Source: Anisus vortex (taxonomy: Eukaryota > Mollusca > Gastropoda > Planorbidae). Taken from it: a DNA stretch of 64,000 nt. The translations under genes and the position numbers were made by a program. The notes below the pieces were generated by a model. The model was not told the DNA's origin. It did not search any database and worked only from the letters and a program-made list of their open reading frames with translations. This document shows, one piece after another, positions 36,937 through 49,700 of this stretch (the first letter of the stretch is position 1; every line of letters begins with the position of its first letter). Where the stretch lies: contig OX421497.1 in assembly GCA_949126835.1 (NCBI GenBank), positions 48,708,474 through 48,772,473 on the forward strand, written 5' to 3'.

Positions 36937-37287
36937 ACTTCTGTACCCATGGGCCTCAAAGTTGGCAAAGTGTGTAAACCTCCGATATGATCACATTAAG
37001 ATTACACCGGTGGGCGAACACATGGGGGACAACTCCCGCTGGAGGTCTGAGACCCATTGCACTGCCGAGAGGCCATGGGGTTTCGGTGGGGAGGAAGCAA
37101 TGGATGCAGCAGTCCCGTCTCACAAACCACCCGCTTGCCTGTATCTATAGTATAGGATTTGTGTTACAAGGTGACATTGCAGGTATACGGGCAAGCCACC
37201 ACGATAATGATCCTAGGGGAACCGCAGTGAACAATCTCAGGGCTATGGAAACCTTCCCTGTTACACACCATGCCATTAGAGACATTA
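36937..37287 (+). mobile_element. SINE-sized insertion (~350 bp) flanked by a 15-bp direct repeat
   Basis: GGTATGCTATTACAC occurs immediately left of TTCTGTACCCATGGGCC and immediately right of GACATTATAATTT. This could be a target-site duplication. However, the same 15-mer is part of the 34-bp array that follows, so insertion into an existing array is an alternative. The interior (CCGATATGATCACATTAAG, CTGCCGAGAGGCCATGG) contains no long ORF with recognisable protein. Confidence 0.5.
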
Positions 37288-37565
37288 TAATTTGGTATGC
37301 TATTACACAGTGTGTGTCTAAATGTCTGGTATGCTATTACACAGTGTGTGTCTAAATGTCTGTTATGCTATTACACAGTGTGTGTCTAAATGTCTGGTAT
37401 GCTATTACACAGTGTGTGTCTAAATGTCTGGTATGCTATTACACAGTGTGTGTCTAAATGTGTGTCTAAATGTCTGGTATGCTATTACACAGTGTGTGTC
37501 TAAATGTCTGGTATGCTATTACACAGTGTGTGTCTAAATGTCTGGTATGCTATTACACAGTGTGT
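37288..37565. repeat. 34-bp tandem array, about 8 copies
   Basis: The unit TGTCTAAATGTCTGGTATGC plus TATTACACAGTGTG repeats. A single copy also sits left of the insertion at 36908-36936. Confidence 0.9.
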
Positions 37566-37631
37566 TAATAAAAAAAACAAGCACATCATATAAAGCAACA
37601 GGTCCTCAATTTGTATAAGAAAGGTTTTAAT

Positions 37632-37637
37632 TTTATT
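37632..37637 (-). terminator. Candidate polyadenylation signal of parkin
   Basis: TTTATT on the plus strand reads AATAAA on the minus strand, 133 bases after the parkin stop (37770). Confidence 0.5.
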
Positions 37638-37769
37638 ATATACAAAATAAGACACTATTTGTGTTGATATGTTCACAGAACACTGACCTATACACAGTTA
37701 AAACCAATGCTATAAAACAAAACCAATCAAGATGAAGCTGATGTCATCAGTTTGTTTCTATTTCTAACT

Positions 37770-40700
37770 TCACAAGCCAAACCAATGGTCTGCCTGACAG
37801 TCCCTGGTCCAAGACTTGGCACAGATCCAACACCATTCAGTTTTACATCTAGTGCAGATCATATGCATGCAGCCACCTGGTCAGGTGAAAGGTCAAATTG
37901 TGTTTAAATTTTCATCTTTATTAAAGACAAAAATATTCAGCCAATGAAGTCAACACACAAGATAATCTCAGCTGAATCACATTATATAACAACTAAATAC
38001 AACATTACAAACAATGATGTGTAAGTGTAAGTAACATTACAAACAATGATGTGTAAGAAACATTACAAACAATGATGTGTAAGAAACATTACAAACAATG
38101 ATGTGTAAGTAACATTACAGACAATGATGTGTAAGTGTAACAAGCATTACAAACAATGATGTGTAAGTAACATTACAAACAATGATGTGTAAGTAACATT
38201 ACAGACAATGATGTGTAAGTGTAACAAACATTACAAACAATGATGTGTAAGAAACATTACAAACAATGATGTGTAAGAAACATTACAAACAATGATGTGT
38301 AAGTGTAAGAAACATTACAAACAATGATGTGTAAGAAACATTATAAACAATGATGTGTAAGAAACATTACAAACAATGATGTGTAAGTGTAAGAAACATT
38401 ACAAACAATGATGTGTAAGTGTAAGAAACATTACAAACAATGATGTGTAAGAAACATTACAAACAATGATGTGTAATTGTAAGAAACATTACAAACAATG
38501 ATGTGTAAGCGTAAGAAACATTACAAACAATGATGTGTAAATGTAACAAGCATTACAAACGATGTGCAAGTGTAAGAAACATTACAGACAATGATGTGTA
38601 AGTGTAACAAGGATTACAAACAATGATGTGTAAGTATAAGAAACATTACAGACAATGATGTGTAAGTGTAACAAGCATTACAAACAATGATGTGTAAGAA
38701 ACATTACAAACAATGATGTGTAAGAAACATTACAAACAATGATGTGTAAGTGTAAGAAACATTACAAACAATGATGTGTAAGTGTAAGAAACATTACAAA
38801 CAATGATGTGTAAGTGTAATTTCATTACAAACAATGATGTGTAAGAAACATTACAAACAATGATGTGTAAGTGTAAGAAACATTACAAACAATGATGTGT
38901 AAGAAACATTATAAACAATGATGTGTAAGAAACATTACAAACAATGATGTGTAAGTGTAAAAAACATTTCAAACAATGATGCGTAAGTGTAAGAAACATT
39001 ACAAACAATGATGTGTAAGAAACATTACAAACAATGATGTGTAAGAAACATTACAAACAATGATGTGTAAGTGTAAGAAACATTACAAACAATGATGTGT
39101 AAGAAACATTATAAACAATGATGTGTAAGAAACATTACAAACAATGATGTGTAAGTGTAAGAAACATTACAAACAATGATGTGTAAGTGTAAGAAACATT
39201 ACAAACAATGATGTGTAAGAAACATGACAAACAATGATGTGTAATTGTAAGAAACATTACAAACAATGATGTGTAAGCGTAAGAAACATTACAAACAATG
39301 ATGTGTAAGTGTAAGAAACATTACAAACAATGATGTGTAAGAAACATTACAAAGAATGATGTGTAAGAACCATTAAAAACAATGATGTGTAGGTGTAAGA
39401 AACATTACAAACAATGATGTGTAAGAAACATTACAAACAATGATGTGTAAGAAACATTACAAACAATGATATGTAAGTGTAAGAAACATTACAAACAATG
39501 ATGTGTCAGAAACATTATAATCAATGATGTGTAAGAAACATTACAAACAATGATGTGTAAGTGTAAGAAACATTACAAACAATGATGTGTAAGTGTAAGA
39601 AACATTACAAACAATGATGTGTAAGAAACATTACAAACAATGATGTGTAATTGTAAGAAACATTACAAACAATGATGTGTAAGCGTAAGAAACATTACAA
39701 ACAATGATGTGTAAGTGTAAGAAACATTACAAACAATGATGTGTAAGAAACATTACAAAGAATGATGTGTAAGAACCATTAAAAACAATGATGTGTAGGT
39801 GTAAGAAACATTACAAACAATGATGTGTAATTATAAGAAACATTACATAGAATGACTTGTAAGAAACTATGAAAGAGAACTGACCACTTCTCTCAGTTTT
39901 TGTCTGACATCCAGGACAAGGTTTTGTTGTTTCCTGAATCAAATTTTTACTTTCCCTCTCCCATGATGCTCTCTGGGCTCTCTCATCATTAATTTCTAAA
40001 TCCTGGGAAAGAATATTACATAGGTAGGTGATTCAACAAGACACAACAGTTTGAACTCTCTCATCATTAATTTCTAAATCCTGGGAAAGAATATTACATA
40101 GGTAGGTGATTCAACAAGACACAACAGTCTGAACTCTCTCATCATTAATTTCTAAATCCTGGGAAAGAATATTACATAGGTAGGTGATTCAACAAGACAC
40201 AACAGTCTGAACTCTCTCATCATTAATTTCTAAGTCCTGGGAAACAATATTACATAGGTAGGTGATTCAACAAGACACAAGAGTTTGAACTCTCTCATCA
40301 TTAATTTCTAAATCCTGGGAAAGAATATTACATAGGTAGGTGATTCAACAAGACACAACAGTCTGAACTCTCTCATCATTAATTTCTAAGTCCTGGGAAA
40401 CAATATTACATAGGTAGGTGATTCAACAAGACACAAGAGTTTGAACTCTCTCATCATTAATTTCTAAATCCTGGGAAAGAATATTACATAGGTAGGTGAT
40501 TCAACAAGACACAAGAGTTTGAACTCTCTCATCATTAATTTCTAAATCCTGGGAAAGAATATTACATAGGTAGGTGATTCAACAAGACACAAGAGTTTGA
40601 ACTCTCTCATCATTAATTTCTAAATCCTGGGAAAGAATATTACATAGGTAGGTGATTCAACAAGACACAACAGTTTGAACTCTCTCATCATTAATTTCTA

Positions 40701-43700
40701 AATCCTGGGAAAGAATATTACATAGGTAGCGGACCGGTAGGTGATTCAACAAGACACAAGAGTTTGAACTCTCTCATCATTAATTTCTAAGTCCTGGGAA
40801 ACAATATTACTTAGGTAGGTGATTCAACAAGACACAAGAGTTTGAACTCTCTCATCATTAATTTCTAAATTCTGGGAAAGAATATTACATAGGTAGGTGA
40901 TTCAACAAGACACAAGAGTTTGAACTCTCTCATCATTAATTTCTAAATTCTGGGAAAGAATATTACATAGGTAGGTGATTCAACAAGACACAACAGTTTG
41001 AACTCTCTCATCATTAATTTCTAAATCCTGGGAAAGAATATTACATAGGTAGGTGATTCAACAAGACACAAGAGTTTGAACTCTCTCATCATTAATTTCT
41101 AAATCCTGGGAAAGAATATTACATAGGTAGGTGATTCAACAAGACACAAGAGTTTGAACTCTCTCATCATTAATTTCTAAGTCCTGGGAAACAATATTAC
41201 ATAGGTAGGTGATTCAACAAGACACAAGAGTTTGAACTCTCTCATCATTAATTTCTAAGTCCTGGGAAACAATATTACATAGGTAGGTGATTCAACAAGA
41301 CACAAGAGTTTGAACTCTCTCATCATTAATTTCTAAGTCCTGGGAAACAATATTACATAGGTAGGTGATTCAACAAGACACAAGAGTTTGAACTCTCTCA
41401 TCATTAATTTCTATGTCCTGGGAAAGAATATTACATAGGTAGGTGATTCAACAAGACACAAGAGTTTGATTCAAGTCATTCTTTTCACTCTCAGATTTAC
41501 AAAGACTTTGTTCAACAGAAATAAGATAATCAAATATTTAATCTTGATATAATATATTTTGGCGTTCTCTGGTCTTAGGGGAGGTAATCTAAAATGAAGT
41601 TTAGAATAACTCTTACATAACTGTCCTTTCTTACATAAGAACTTCAGTTTCAACTGAAGAAAGAATGTCAGTTCAAACATTTGTCTCTACAGACAGCAAG
41701 ACAATCCCATGAATATACTGTAATGGTATATAGTACAAGTGTAATAAGACTGACAAACATAAATCTGTCTCTTCAGACAGCAAGACAATCCCATGAATAT
41801 ACTGTAATGGTATATAGTACAAGTGTAATAAGACAGACAAACTTAAATCTGTGTCTTCAGACAGCAAGACAATCCCATGAATATACTGTAATGGTACATA
41901 GTACAAGTGTAATAAGACTGACAAACTTAAATATGTCTCTACAGACAGCAAGACAATCCCATGAATATACTGTAATGGTATATAGTACAAGTGTAATAAG
42001 ACTGACAAACTTAAATATGTCTCTACAGACAGCAAGACAATCCCATGAATATACTGTAATGGTATATAGTACAAGTGTAATAAGACTGACAAACTTAAAT
42101 ATGTCTCTACAGACAGCAAGACAATCCCATGAATATACTGTAATGGTATATAGTACAAGTGTAATAAGACTGACAAACTTAAATATGTCTCTACAGACAG
42201 CAAGACAATCCCATGAATATACTGTAATGGTATATAGTACAAGTGTAATAAGACTGACAAACTTAAATATGTCTCTACAGACAGCAAGACAATCCCATGA
42301 ATATACTGTAATGGTATATAGTACAAGTGTAATAAGACTGACAAACTTAAATATGTCTCTACAGACAGCAAGACAATCCCATGAATATACTGTAATGGTA
42401 TATAGTACAAGTGTAATAAGACTGACAAACTTAAATATGTCTCTACAGACAGCAAGACAATCCCATGAATATACTGTAATGGTATATAGTACAAGTGTAA
42501 TAAGACTGACAAACTTAAATATGTCTCTACAGACAGCAAGACAATCCCATGAATATACTGTAATGGTATATAGTACAAGTGTAATAAGACTGACATGTGC
42601 CTACAACAGTGTCAGATTTTCTCTGTTCACTAACTGTTAGCCTGGTTCCTGGTCATGGCAGAAAAGCTATTTGAAATCCCATGGGACAATTTCAGATAAA
42701 ACACTGTACTGTAGGCTCCAGACTCATAACAATGTGATGGTCATTTATATAGTACATACCTCCTTGCTATAGTATAGTAAGCTTAGTGCACTCAAATATC
42801 AATGGAAAAAATTGAGTTTTGGTTTCAATTTAGATATTTTGTTTTTACATGAATTTCATTACCGGTAGTTTAAATTGTTTTTATAAATTTAAATCAAAAG
42901 TTGCTATAGTTTTTGAAAAAAACAAATGATTTACTTGTAAAGTTAATTCTATAAACAATAACTTTTCCAAATGTAAGTTATTGATAACATTTTATAAAAC
43001 ATGTATGAGGCAATATAAGGATGTGAAATAAGTCTAGACCCAAACATCATTAAACCAAAGCATTTGTAACTTGAAGGGGCACGGTAGCCGAGTGGCAGCG
43101 CGTTCAAATGGCGAGCTGAAGGTCCCGGGTTCGAATCCTGGTGAAGGCTAGGATTTTTCCAGGGTTTGAAGGGTGTCTTTGAGTCTACCCAGCTCTGATG
43201 GGTACCTGACCTTAGTTGGGGTAAAGTAAAGGCGGCTGTGCATAGTGCTGGCCACACAATCACCTAGTATACCATGGCCACAGAAACTGGTGAACACTGC
43301 TTCATCGGACCTATGGATCAATTTGGTCTGACGGGTACTTTACTTTACTTTATTCAAAACTTGATTGTAACAATCAAATGAAGTGGACCCAAAAATCATT
43401 AAATCAAAGTACAGTGTAATCCGGTTATGTCACCGGCCTAGTTGTTTGCCAAAAAGCGTCGAGATAACCGATGATCGAGATAAACGAAAACAAATATGGC
43501 GGAAAAATATTAACATGTGCTTGAAATTATTTTATGTACATGATGTGCGTTAATAAATGAGAATGTACATGCACATGTTTTTGGAGAGTTTTTTTACACA
43601 ACAGCATTGCCGTTATTTGTTTGATGAATAACAGAAGGTAATTTGGTAGCGTCCATTAGGACCGCACTTTCAATTTAAAAAAAAAATAATTTAGTAATTT

Positions 43701-46700
43701 GTCAATTTTCGTAATTTAAAAAGCGAAATAAAATTCAACTATTCAGCCATCGAATAAATATTCTGCCCGAGACTATGGTGAAAGGTCAAATCCTTTATTT
43801 TGTTCTTGAAAATGAAAACCCTTGAATAAAATGAAATAGACCCAAACATCATTAAACCAAAGTATTTATAACTTGATTGTAATAATAACATGAAGTGAAA
43901 GTTTCAGAGATTAAACTTCAGGACATATTGAGCTTTTTACAAAGAAATATTGGGTAATAAAAATGATGGTATTAAAGTATTTTTCACTTTTATTGGCAAT
44001 TTCTAAACGTTTTGATTAAACATTTGTATTGCTATTGACTGAATTATCATCAGAAAGTCTAAAGGCTTCTAACTTTGTCAGGCGACAATGTGTTTTTGAC
44101 TTTACAGATTCATGAGAGTTAACAAAATATTTTATATACCGGGCATACAAGAAAAAGAACATGACTCACAGATAGTTCTAGACGCAGGGACTCGAGATAT
44201 TCTTCACAGTCTCCGCCATGATATTCTCTTCTGCAATCTCTACAGCTCTCAAACTGAAACAAATACAATGGTGGATAAATGATTCTAACAGCTGTAATAA
44301 ATGACTTGATTCTAACAGCTGTAATAAATGACTTGATTCTAACAGCTGTAATAAATGACCTGATTCTAACAGCTGTAATAAATGACTTGATTCTAACAGC
44401 TGTAATAAATGACTTGATTCTAACAGCTGTAATAAATGACTTGATTCTAACAGCTGTAATAAATGACTTGATTCTAACAGCTGTAATAAATGACTTGATT
44501 CTAACAGCTGTAATAAATGACTTGATTCTAACACCTGTAATAAATGACTTGATTCTAACAGCTGTAATAAATGACTTGATTCTAACAGCTGTAATAAATG
44601 ACTTGATTCTAACAGCTGTAATAAATGACTTGATTCTAACAGCTGTAATAAATGACTTGATTCTAACAGCTGTAATAAATGACTTGATTCTAACAGCTGT
44701 TATTTAATGACTCGAATCTAACAGCTGTAATAAATGACTTGATTCTAACAGCTGTAATAAATGACTTGATTCTAACAGCTGTAATAAATGACTTGATTCT
44801 AACAGCTGTAATAAATGACTTGATTCTAACACCTGTAATAAATGACTTGATTCTAACAGCTGTAATAAATGACTTGATTCTAACAGCTGTAATAAATGAC
44901 TTGATTCTAACAGCTGTAATAAATGACTTGATTCTAACAGCTGTAATAAATGACTCAATTCTAACAGCTGTAATAAATAACTCGATTCTAACAGCTGTAA
45001 TAAATGACTTGATTCTAACAGCTGTAATAAATGACTTGATTCTAACAGCTGTAATAAATGACTTGATTCTAACAGCTGTAATAAATGACTTGATTCTAAC
45101 AGCTGTAATAAATGACTTGATTCTAACAGCTGTAATAAATGACTTGATTCTAACAGCTGTAATAAATGACTTGATTCTAACAGCTGTAATAAATAACTTG
45201 ATTCTAACAGCTGTAATAAATGACTCGATTCTAACAGCTGTAATAAATGACTCAATTCTAACAGCTGTAATAAATGACTCAATTCTAACAGCTGTAATAA
45301 ATGACTTGATTCTAACAGCTGTAATAAATAACTTGATTCTAACAGCTGTAATAAATGACTTGATTTTAACAGCTGTGATAAATGACTTGATTCTAACAGC
45401 TGTAATAAATGACTTGATTCTAACAGCTGTAATAAATGACTCAATTCTAACAGCTGTAATAAATAACTTGATTCTAACAGCTGTAATAAATGACTCGATT
45501 CTAACAGCTGTAATAAATGACTCAATTCTAACAGCTGTAATAAATAACTTGATTCTAACAGCTGTAATAAATGACTTGATTCTAACAGCTGTAATAAATG
45601 ACTTGATCTCAATTGGAAAAAAAATGCTATTAGAGTTGGACACACAATCTCTATGTAAGGCATGAAAAAACAAAATGCTACTCTGACCATATTATTGGTT
45701 CTAGAAACAGGGTTCCCACTCTTTTTCAGAAAAAAAATTCCTGACTGTTTCCTGACTATTTCCTTGCTATAAGAGCAAAATTCCTGGTTACCAAAATGAA
45801 TTTAAATTTACTGTATAACGAGTATAATTCTACTTACATTAAGTCTAAACACAACATAAACTGACAATTCAGATTTAATAATTCAATTAAATCCTTTATT
45901 TAGTACAGATAATAAACTTTAATCACAAAATTATTAATTTTGTACAACTTTTATTTTCTCCTCAATGACACTTGTCATTTCTCCCAATGCTTTTGTTTTG
46001 AGAGAAATGTGGAGGGCTTTGCAATAGGTGTGTAGTTTCTGATGTCTTATCTTCATTGATAATGACTGGGAAAGACACACAAAGTGTTTTATATTATAAA
46101 TATAAATAGGCAAATAAGTCTACTACTTAATAACATAAAAAAGCCAAAATCATGATGATATTAGTGTTCCTTAGCTCTAAGTCAATATTATCTTGCTAAA
46201 TATCACTAGAAATGTCTTTAAGAGAGGCTACTATTGGTATCTCATTTACTAAAAGTAGGTAACTAATTGAAAAAAAATATTATTTTGTAAGCCTAGTAAC
46301 AAAGACAAAAAAGGACAACTGGGTCTGGCTTAAGGATTAAAAATAATTAAGAGTGATCCCCCTTGCTTTTTATACATTTCGTACTTTTTAATTAAAAAGC
46401 CTTTGCGTCCATTTTTTTAAATAAATTAAAAATTATATAATTAGTCCAATTATTTATCCATATCATGAAAGAGCTTGATTGCAAATACATCAATATTTCC
46501 TATTTTTATTTTATGATATGCAGAATCAGTGAATTCGAGGTCACAAACTTCAAAGTCAAAAACATCAAAACTAAAATCAAACAAACTACTAGGCAGGGCC
46601 TAAATATAAATACATGTTTAAGTTTTGAAACCCCAATCATAGTTAGCCTGTAGGCCTACACTAAAATAAATTTTGAAACCACATTCAAACAACTGTCTAA

Positions 46701-49700
46701 ACAAAATTAGGCATGGACTAGAACTATAGTTTCTTAGCAACAAATTCCGACGCGAAAATCGGACATTCACATTAGCCCATTAACTACTACTAGATCTATG
46801 GCAAGTGGCAAGCCTATGCCTATGACTACGCTTACTAGGAGATTTTCGTCAATTCATTTTATCAGAGCCTTAGCCTAATATTTAAATAAATGACTCTTAT
46901 ATAATATTTAAAACAATTGTGAGCGAAAATTCCAATTTAATGTGTTCTTAATAAATGATAGTAGGCCTACATTTGCCATAAGATGAACAAAAGATTGAAA
47001 ACATTCTAAAATATATTTTTTTTCGCGAGACAAAACTAGCAGGTCATCTTTGTCTTAGGCAAAATCGGCCGCTTTAACCCAAGTAGGCCTAATTAATTAC
47101 ATAAAGTCTAAAGTCAAGTATATCTTATAAGTTTACAGACAATTCCTTCTAGACAGAAGATTATTACGTCCACTAGGCCCAAAACTCCTCCAGGGCGACA
47201 GGGATCCGTCGGTGGCAGGGATAGAACCCGCGACCTGTCAGTTGATTTTTGGCTGACAGGCCGGTGAACTAACCGCAAGTATAGGCTAATATATAATGGA
47301 AGACTTATAGTAATGGGCGAAGTGTGGGCTTAGGCTTACTAAGACTAAAAGAAGAATGATTTTGTTTTTGTAAATGGTCAATTGATCAAAATCATAATGG
47401 CTGGATTTAATCTGATATAAAATTAAATAACATTGAGGACGTTGACCCGTCCTTGACCTTTGATCTTGTATTTTTGGAACTTACGACAGTGGACAGTAGC
47501 AGTAAGAATCACTGCATTTTTAAATATAAAACAAAACAATACAAGATACTTGCCTTAAAGAAAATCAGCAAAGCCAAGTCAGAAAATTACCGATAGTAGG
47601 CATAAGTGTTAAAAAAAACGGCGAGATCGCTAAAGGATTAAATGAATGATCACAAACAAAAACGTAAAACATAGTGAACTAGTCCTCCGACCTCGATATA
47701 TTTAGGAATAGATTCGCCTATCCCTTTGTTTTAAATTCTCAGTGTGCATTGGGTGGAAAACACAAAAAACGGCGCTAATGATCGAAAAATACACATTCGG
47801 CGAGGAAAAACTATGCATCTGTGACATTTTTGTTTTGGGTTTTTGTCTTCTTTTTTTTTCCCGGCTTTTTAGACCTTTTTCCTTTCTAAATCCCGTCTTT
47901 TACGGCCGGATAAATTTTTACTGAATTCCCGTCTAATTCCCGACTTTCCCGGAAGCGTGGGAACCCTGTAGAAAGAAAAACCTTTCTATATCCCCAGTGA
48001 GCTCCTTAAGTAAAAATTTAAAAAATATTTTTTGACTACCTTACATTCTCGACATCTAATCAACCGTTCATCTGCTGATGGGAACAAACCGGTGCCACAA
48101 CCTGGTCCAGGACACAAAATGCCGCCATTCTGAAGGACATATTCTTCAGCACCAAAATTTTTGTATCTCTCATACTGGAGTAGATGAAAAAAATTTTGTC
48201 CTTACATTAAAACAATTCTTTGATTCTTTGTAGGTTTTGTTTCATTTAATGTATACAACATTTCATTTCACTGTGAAACTGTGTGTTGTGGCTGAGATTA
48301 AAAACTGTAATTTAGACCTCAAGGATTTTGGTTTCTTATGAATATAAATTAAAGTGATGACCAAAACTCCAACTAGGAAACAGATTGTATGAGGGGTGGG
48401 GAGAGTAGGGGGGGATTTGATCTTCAGCAACCCCCTGTCTGAAAGGGAAAGGTAGAGTGGTGGAGCGATGGGTGTAGCGATGGGTGGAGCCATGGGTGTA
48501 TCGATGTGTGTAGCGATGGGTGGAGCCATGGGTGGAGCCATGGGTGGAGCAATGGGTGGAGCAATGGGTGGAGCGATGGGTGGAGCCATGGGTGGAGCCA
48601 TGGGTGGAGCCATGGGTGGAGTGATGGGTGTCATAAGTCTGATTAGGTTCCAGTCCTGCAGCTTGATTACATAAATGTTCATAAGTATTGCTTAATCCTG
48701 TATATCCCCATAGGAGCATAGGGCAGCAACTACACTTTTTCATTGGTCTCAGTCTTGTGGAGGCTCCCTTTATTTGTGTCCATGTGAGGCCAACAGCTTT
48801 TGCCTCACTTATGACAGATTTTCCTCCAATTTTGCCCTGGGGATTCCAGTCAAGAGCTTGTCTTGTTACATTGTCTTCTGTTCTTCTTAAATTGTGACCA
48901 ATCCACATCTACAGCTTTTGATGCTTTTTGTCGATGGGTTTTTGTCCAGTCTTTTCCCATAGGTTGACGCATGAAATTGTTTCCGGCCATCGAATTTTCA
49001 GCATTTGCGTCAGGTACCTGTTAACAAATGTCTGGAGTCTGCCTGTATTTTTGCATTGGTAAATCTCCGGTTCTCTAAGCCATATAGGAGGACTACCTTA
49101 ACATTTGTATTTAATAGTCTTACTTTGTTCTTTAAGGACAGCGCGTTTGAGCTCCACAAAGCAAGCCTGGCCTTGTTGATCCTGCTCTTTATGTCTTCAT
49201 CTGTTCCTCCGTATCTACTCACCACACTTCCCAAGTAAACAAATTTGTCTGTGTCTATTATTTCTTCATCATCTAGCTGTATTGACCTGTCCTGTTCATT
49301 ATTTATCCTCATGACTTCTGTTTTCCTTTTATTTATTTTTAGGCCAACCATTCTCCCCTATTTGGACAGTCGGTTTAGTTTAGATTGTGTGTCTTGCTGT
49401 CTGTGTGAGAGGAGGGCAACATCGTCTGCAAAGTCCAAGTCTTCTAGCTTCTTTGTGAAAGTCCATTGAATGCCTGTGCTGTTTCCCGAGGTTGTCTTAT
49501 TCATGATCCAGTCTATTACAATTAAAAATATCAGCGCTGACAGCATGCAGCCTTGATGCACACCGGTCTTCACAGCAAATGGACTGGTTAGCTTTCCTTT
49601 ATGGATCACTTGGCAGCAACAGTCTTCATATAGTTTCTTGGTGATGTTGATGAATTTTGTTGGGATGCCATAGTGGCTCATTAACTTCCAGATGGTTTCT

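Larger units (their letters stand above)
45708..47968. mobile_element. Non-autonomous DNA transposon with CAGGGTTCCCAC termini, 2.26 kb
   Basis: The left end reads CAGGGTTCCCACTCTT and the right end, reverse-complemented, CAGGGTTCCCACGCTT, so 15 of 16 bases match. TAGAAA flanks both sides as a 6-bp target-site duplication. No transposase ORF was found. A LINE tail and a tRNA-like SINE are nested inside. The CAGGG ends suggest hAT-like ancestry, but the 6-bp duplication is not the usual 8. It lies in parkin intron 8. Confidence 0.8.

Noticed and set aside
41673..42640. ORFs over 300 codons on both strands through the 84-bp array
   Set aside because: 84 = 3 x 28 and units are near-identical, so both strands stay open. 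No homology, no splice context, inside parkin intron 9.
43076..43150. A functional tRNA gene
   Set aside because: A and B boxes are present, but acceptor-stem pairing is not evident and the sequence continues into a body shared with 34155-34402, so it is a SINE.
44279..45690. ORFs over 300 codons on both strands (repeating ILTAVINDL / ITAVRIKSF)
   Set aside because: The unit is 27 bp, a multiple of 3 with no stop in several frames, so open frames are automatic. The region is parkin intron 8.
48263..48908. Apparent Thr-His-Gly-Ser and Ala-Pro-Pro-Met repeat proteins
   Set aside because: 12-bp minisatellite within a decayed LINE; only the upstream WIGHNLRR part is real LINE protein.
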